A DNA stretch of 64,000 nt, taken from Welwitschia mirabilis (taxonomy: Eukaryota > Gnetophyta > Gnetopsida > Welwitschiales). Positions 59,551-64,000 of this stretch are shown here, in pieces. How positions within the stretch are numbered: position 1 is the stretch's first letter; every line of letters starts with the position of its first letter. Below the pieces are notes generated by a model, which saw nothing but the letters and a program-made list of their open reading frames with translations, was not told the DNA's origin and searched no databases. Location: NCBI GenBank assembly GCA_051453625.1, contig JBOZIK010000001.1:286243328-286307327 (forward strand), written 5' to 3'. A program made the translations under genes and the position numbers.

Positions 59551-60889
59551 TTATTATCTTTAGTATACTAATGAGCTAAGTCATAGTTAACCCTTTTCTA
59601 GTCCTAGCATTTTTAGTAAACCTAAGAATCACTCCACTTTACTTGAGTTTTTTTCTTTTTATTGTCACTTCAAAGTTCTAATTTCACTTTAGTTGATTTA
59701 GGTAAGGATTCATGGAATTACCTATTTAATAATAGTAAACCGTACTAAATAGGATAATAAAAAGGTTTGATTTTGAATCTATTATTTCTCTTGTAAATTT
59801 TACACTATGTGTCCTTTACCACAAATGCAAGGTTTCAAAGGATCACTATAAACCATGATTTGCTACATTATTAAGTCGTTAAATCACTACTATTACAAAT
59901 AAGTGATAATGGATTACTTGCTTCTTAATGATATCAAACGGAAAATTTTTCCCAACCTTTTTGAGCCTTATCTAAGAGGCTCTTATTTTCACACTAGTTA
60001 AGGTTGTGGTTGTTCTAATCAAGAGTAATGCTTATTCATTGCCCAAATACTTGGGTTAATTTCTTTTAAATTTTTACAAATTCCTTTTATGATGTATCAT
60101 TTACTCTTTTAAATAAATTTTTAATTACAATGTACTTTAATGGAATGAAAAATTTTATTATTCTAAAAAAGTTCTCTATTATTATGGATCATTTTTTTCT
60201 AATATCAATTATGGCATTCCCATTTTATATAAAAAATAAGGTAAAAAAACAATAGCATTGCAAAATTAAAACATATTTAATGATCATCATAAATAGTGAC
60301 ATTATCTATTAAATAAATAAAAAACATGATGGATGGTATCGAGAGGAATAAACTTAGCTTTATTAATCACACACAACTTCCACCATGCCAAATGCATGGT
60401 CTTAGTATGATAACTTAAACAAATCATGCTACCTTCAATTTCCAATTTGAGAAACTTCTAGGAAGCTAGACTATGTTGTCAAGTATTTAGCATACTTATG
60501 TAATTCGTATGCCTACCCTACACTTTTCCAAGGGATCCCTTTTACATTAACAAAATGATGTGAATAGTTAATGTGACTCATCCATGAGAATTATGTCCCT
60601 TTAATAGTTATTATATTTTTAATTAATTATAGACTTCCTGTTTGACAATTTAACCAAATCCATAATGATAACATAGTTTTGATGATATCTTACTTTAATA
60701 GGTTTTGGGATCATAACACATGTCCTATAAATTTATGAAGAATTTGATAATAAACAAGACTAAAAAATGATTAAAATTTAATTAAACATTTAAACATAAA
60801 ATATTGATATCAATTATTAATTTACCATTCTCATTAGATACCATCTACAAAGAAATAACTCACTCATTATTAGTGATCAAATAAAAAAT
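59551..60889. other. AT-rich sequence, nothing recognised
   Basis: No ORF, RNA gene or repeat partner elsewhere in the window was found in this 1.3 kb. On the minus strand it follows the RT N-terminus at 60890-61230, but the RT core is not recognisable here. Confidence 0.5.
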
Positions 60890-61230
60890 AAAACATCTCA
60901 TAATCTCATCATTTCTAGGTTTATGATTTTCCTAAATTTATGATCCAATATTTTAAATTTTATAATAGATTTTTTATTTAAATTAAAATAAATTTGATTC
61001 ATGCATAATGTAGAATCAATGGTAGGAAAATCATGATATAACCATGTGAAAGCATTTATTTTACATGTCAAAGAATAATATAATATTTTCTTAATCATTA
61101 GAGAGGCATGAATTAACTATTAAACATTTTTACTTATCTTTAGAAATGATAACATATTTTAAATGATTAGGAAATTCTTTAGACTTTGATTCACATTCAT
61201 TAATTTAGAAGAAGAATTCAAAGAATCATG
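60890..61230 (-). pseudogene. ATH-F: Athila-like RT N-terminus
   Basis: The minus strand reads KSKEFPNHLKYVIIS (about 61195-61150, ELKxLPxHLKY motif). A 66-codon open stretch follows (61098-60898) with INAFTWLYHDFPTIDSTLC and later NLNKKSIIKFKILDH. That pattern (A.xW....DI.GI.P..C.H.I.L....K....) is the segment before the RT fingers in Athila-type elements. RT proper does not follow recognisably. The element is in the same orientation as gag at 63340-63591. Confidence 0.68.
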
Positions 61231-63339
61231 CATATTTTTAATTTTACAGAAATTTAAAAATTCGATTCATTCTCAAAAATATTTTCAATAGATAAAATAG
61301 TATTAAGAAATTTAGGAAATAAGTAAAATCAAATTTTTATATTCAATTTATAACCATTCATTACTCATAGCCATCAAATGTTTATCATCACTTACATTAT
61401 GAACTTCCTTACAAAATCATAACTTTTCTTGTATTCTAGTTTCTAGAAGGAATTTTTTTTAAAAAACATTTAGTTAAATTCTTGTATTACTAAAGAGGCT
61501 CATCAAAATTCCTATTATACATCAAATTTCAGCATGAGTACTAGCAAGTCATGGTTAATCAAGAATAATAAGATAGCTAGATAAGTTCCTAAATACATTA
61601 ATAACTATGAATTCAAGTAGATACCAAAACTTATTAATTTGATTGAGTACATTATAAATCAATCTATAAAGTTTAATTATGAAATAATTAAACAAGTAAA
61701 GGATCTTAGATGTAGATTGAAAGTGACTAAGACCAAGAATAAGAACCCATGTTATAGCACGATATTAATATTAGTTTTAAGATTAATTAAAGAACATTCA
61801 ATAAAGGTATTACCAATGATGATAGCAATAATAAAAGAACTAGGATTATAAAATTTACAAGTTTGTTTAAATTAAATAGGAACTAAAACCAATAATTTTT
61901 ATGTTATCAATATCTATTAAATTACTTTGATTTCTCTTTTTATTATAATATTGTTTAAACATTTAGAAAATAAAAGAAACTATTTAAACACCTCTATAAA
62001 AGGCATATTAACACTTATTTCTTTAAAAATCCACTAAATTACATTAGATGCTTTAGATCAAGAAGGACTAATATGAGAATTATGTTCATTAGAATTCTCT
62101 TTTCATTATCTTTTGATTTAAATTATTTATTTAATGATAATATTCTATTATATTTATTTTTAGGCTAATTAATAATTTTTTCCCCTAAAACCAATTCATT
62201 ATAATATATTTTATCATAAATATTATGCACTAATTTTTTTATTATGATTTGTTTTAATAAATAAGCTAGTATTTTATTCTATCATATTTTATCATTACAA
62301 CATATAATTTAGATTTATTCTACATTTGTTATACTTATAAGATATTTAATAATTTATATTTTCTTCTTTATTATTTTATCATTATGACATATAATTTAAA
62401 TTTATGCTACATTTGTTATGCTCATGTTATAAGACTTTTAATAATTTTTTTAGGCATAGACTTTATCTAGAGTAGGAAAGGCTATATAGGTTTTGAATTA
62501 TGATCATATTACTAGTCTACATAATGATGTATTTCTAGTAAAAATTACTGATCATGTTGTTATATTATCTAAATTTTAGATTATTTTCATTCTAATTAGG
62601 ATTATAAATATTACCATTGATTTAATTATTATTATTAAAAAGTTAAAGAGGAAATTATTAAAAGCATTTAATTCCATAGACTATTATTATTATAATAAAG
62701 AGTTTTGAGATAATTAAAAATATAGAAAATTATTCAATTAATAATATTCTATGTGGCAAAACGCAAAAAACATAGAGGATGAATTAGAAAGATAAAGATG
62801 TTTTGTCTTATCCAAAATTGAGTCTAGCTTTTTATTTATTTCTTATTAATTTTGATTTTTTATAGGTTACCTAAATTAATTTGAGTCCTATTATATTCAT
62901 TATTATTCTTGTCCTATTTTATACTGACTTTAAGATTTTCATCTAAATGTTCTAAAGCTAATGAGGTATTAAGTTTTATAATTGTTCTCTTATTAAGGTT
63001 TTAATTAATTTTCTCATTTCTATGTTAAAATCATCTAAAAAGAATTCTATTTTTCTATATTATATAAAAACATGGTTAGGATTTTTAATTAAGAACATTT
63101 TGAAGTAATCATAAACTTAAGCATAATATTTATGATTCTTATTCGAAGCTAAAGATAGTTTATTCATATGATTACTTTTGAAAGCAAGAATACATTTCTT
63201 TATAAAGACTTATTTTAAACCATTGAAGTTAAGTGATTCTCCTAATATAAGTTTATGAAACAAATTTTTATCTTGATTCTTAAGAAAGGAAGAAAAGATA
63301 ATAAGTTATAAAATTAGTCTTAGTATATGAGATAATATA
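61231..63339. other. Probable decayed gag-protease interior of ATH-F
   Basis: It lies between the gag N-terminus (63340-63591, minus) and the RT N-terminus (60890-61230, minus), the right place for the rest of gag and protease. I could not find clear motifs. It is extremely AT-rich. A 70-codon plus-strand open stretch (61639-61851) is not recognisable. Confidence 0.4.
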
Positions 63340-63591
63340 CTAAATCATTTTAAAATCTTCAAATAACTCATAAAGATCTTCAAAATTAAGGCTATGAAAA
63401 GTAGGAAGGACATTGAGATTCTTAAAATTACAAGTAATATTAGTATTATATGGCAAGATACTTTTTGTGATATAGGAATTCAAAAAATTCCCAAGAGTTT
63501 TATGAAGATATAAAATTGTGTAGTAAAAGAAATAATCATCCTTATTATTGTGATTAGAGATAGCATTGATGTAATTCATATTATGACACAT
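63340..63591 (-). pseudogene. ATH-F: Athila-like gag N-terminal fragment
   Basis: An 83-codon open stretch on the minus strand ending NLNVLPTFHSLNFEDLYEL then FEDFKMI. This matches the conserved start of Athila-type gag (xLLPxFHGLxxEDPYxHLxEF). It lies about 2.4 kb from the RT N-terminus at 61230 in the same orientation, as expected for gag and pol of one element. The 5' LTR would lie beyond the right end of the window; 63592-64000 shows no LTR edge I can place. Confidence 0.72.
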
Positions 63592-64000
63592 GGCTCAAAA
63601 GGATAGGTAAATAGGTAAATAAAAAAAAAAATCTTTAGTAAGAGTGTTATAACTCTCATCAAAAGGAGAAGAGAATTATGGATTTTATGTAAGAGAGTAT
63701 GGTAAAAAAAGGTTATGATTTGTGAGAATCATTAAGAGTGGCTAAGGAAGATTATTTTGATGAATCAACTCTTTCTAACTTGTTTTAATACAAATTATAA
63801 AAATATTCAAGAATGCCAAAAATATAGATGCATAGAACTTGAAAAAATGTAAAGTTGGAACATATGCATTTGAAAATCTTAAAATACATTTTATTATGTA
63901 TTTATTTTATTTTATTTAATTAGAATATTATTTAAATCCCTATCAGAAGCATAAAAATTTAGCATTAGTAAATAATATAGATTAATTTAGCACTTAGTTT
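63592..64000. other. Right end of window, nothing recognised
   Basis: AT-rich sequence, upstream of the ATH-F gag on the minus strand. It may be leader or LTR of that element. Confidence 0.4.

Noticed and set aside
61639-61851. 70-codon Lys/Ile-rich plus-strand frame as a gene
   Set aside because: No recognisable domain, and it lies opposite to the minus-strand ATH-F gag-pol remnants.
1-64000. Host genes, tRNA, rRNA or a new multi-gene system
   Set aside because: All convincing protein motifs belong to LTR retrotransposons. No cloverleaf-like tRNA, rRNA core sequence or exon-intron gene structure was seen. The tRNA-like motifs at 22984, 26861 and 44721 are primer binding sites.

Overview
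This window looks like plant nuclear DNA from a gene-free, repeat-rich (heterochromatic) region. It is very AT-rich and CpG-poor. Almost every recognisable protein fragment belongs to an LTR retrotransposon: Ty3/gypsy of Tekay/Del-like and Athila-like type, and Ty1/copia. Reading frames are littered with stops at former Trp and Gln codons, as expected from long-term deamination of methylated cytosine. I found no host gene, rRNA, tRNA, CRISPR array or bacterial-style operon. Thirteen runs of N (about 3.5 kb in total) interrupt the sequence, and several hide important parts. The species cannot be named from the sequence.

Layout, left to right. (1) 168-9289: a plus-strand Tekay/Del-like element (called TEK1 here) with about 3.6-kb LTRs. 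It sits inside the edge of an older LTR (family ATH, minus strand) whose halves are 146-167 and 9295-about 11850. (2) 9295-40388: a chain of minus-strand Athila-like ATH units. From high to low coordinates it runs LTR (37908-40388), internal (35230-37907), LTR (32871-35225 plus 25466-25623), internal (16813-25465), truncated LTR (13909-15080), a second internal-end fragment (up to 13905) and an LTR (about 11850 down to 9295). Both internal regions keep gag, protease, the first residues of RT and the integrase C-terminus, but both lack the RT core, RNase H and integrase core at the same junction. (3) Two younger insertions split ATH. COP-D (17805-23166, minus-strand copia, 170-bp LTRs, duplication AAATC) lies in the protease region. 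ATH-C (25624-32870, plus strand, two 1234-bp LTRs, Asp-tRNA-type primer site, no pol seen) lies in the shared LTR. (4) 40420-59550: a plus-strand copia element (COP-E), split in its integrase by TEK2 (40772-56715), a second and largely complete member of the Tekay-like family. TEK2 has a perfect AATAC duplication, about 3.9-kb LTRs, an initiator-Met primer site, degenerate gag-pol and a polypurine tract. Its 3' LTR carries a 0.7-kb GC- and CpG-rich foreign insert (50900-51608). (5) 60890-63591: remnants of another minus-strand Athila-like element.

No gene here is likely to work as encoded. The value of the window is its stratigraphy: ATH is oldest, with COP-D, ATH-C and TEK1 nested in it. COP-E is broken by TEK2, and the CpG-rich insert in the TEK2 3' LTR looks like the youngest DNA present. 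The least explained items are that insert, the non-autonomous ATH structure shared by two units, and the 150-codon open frame in ATH-C.
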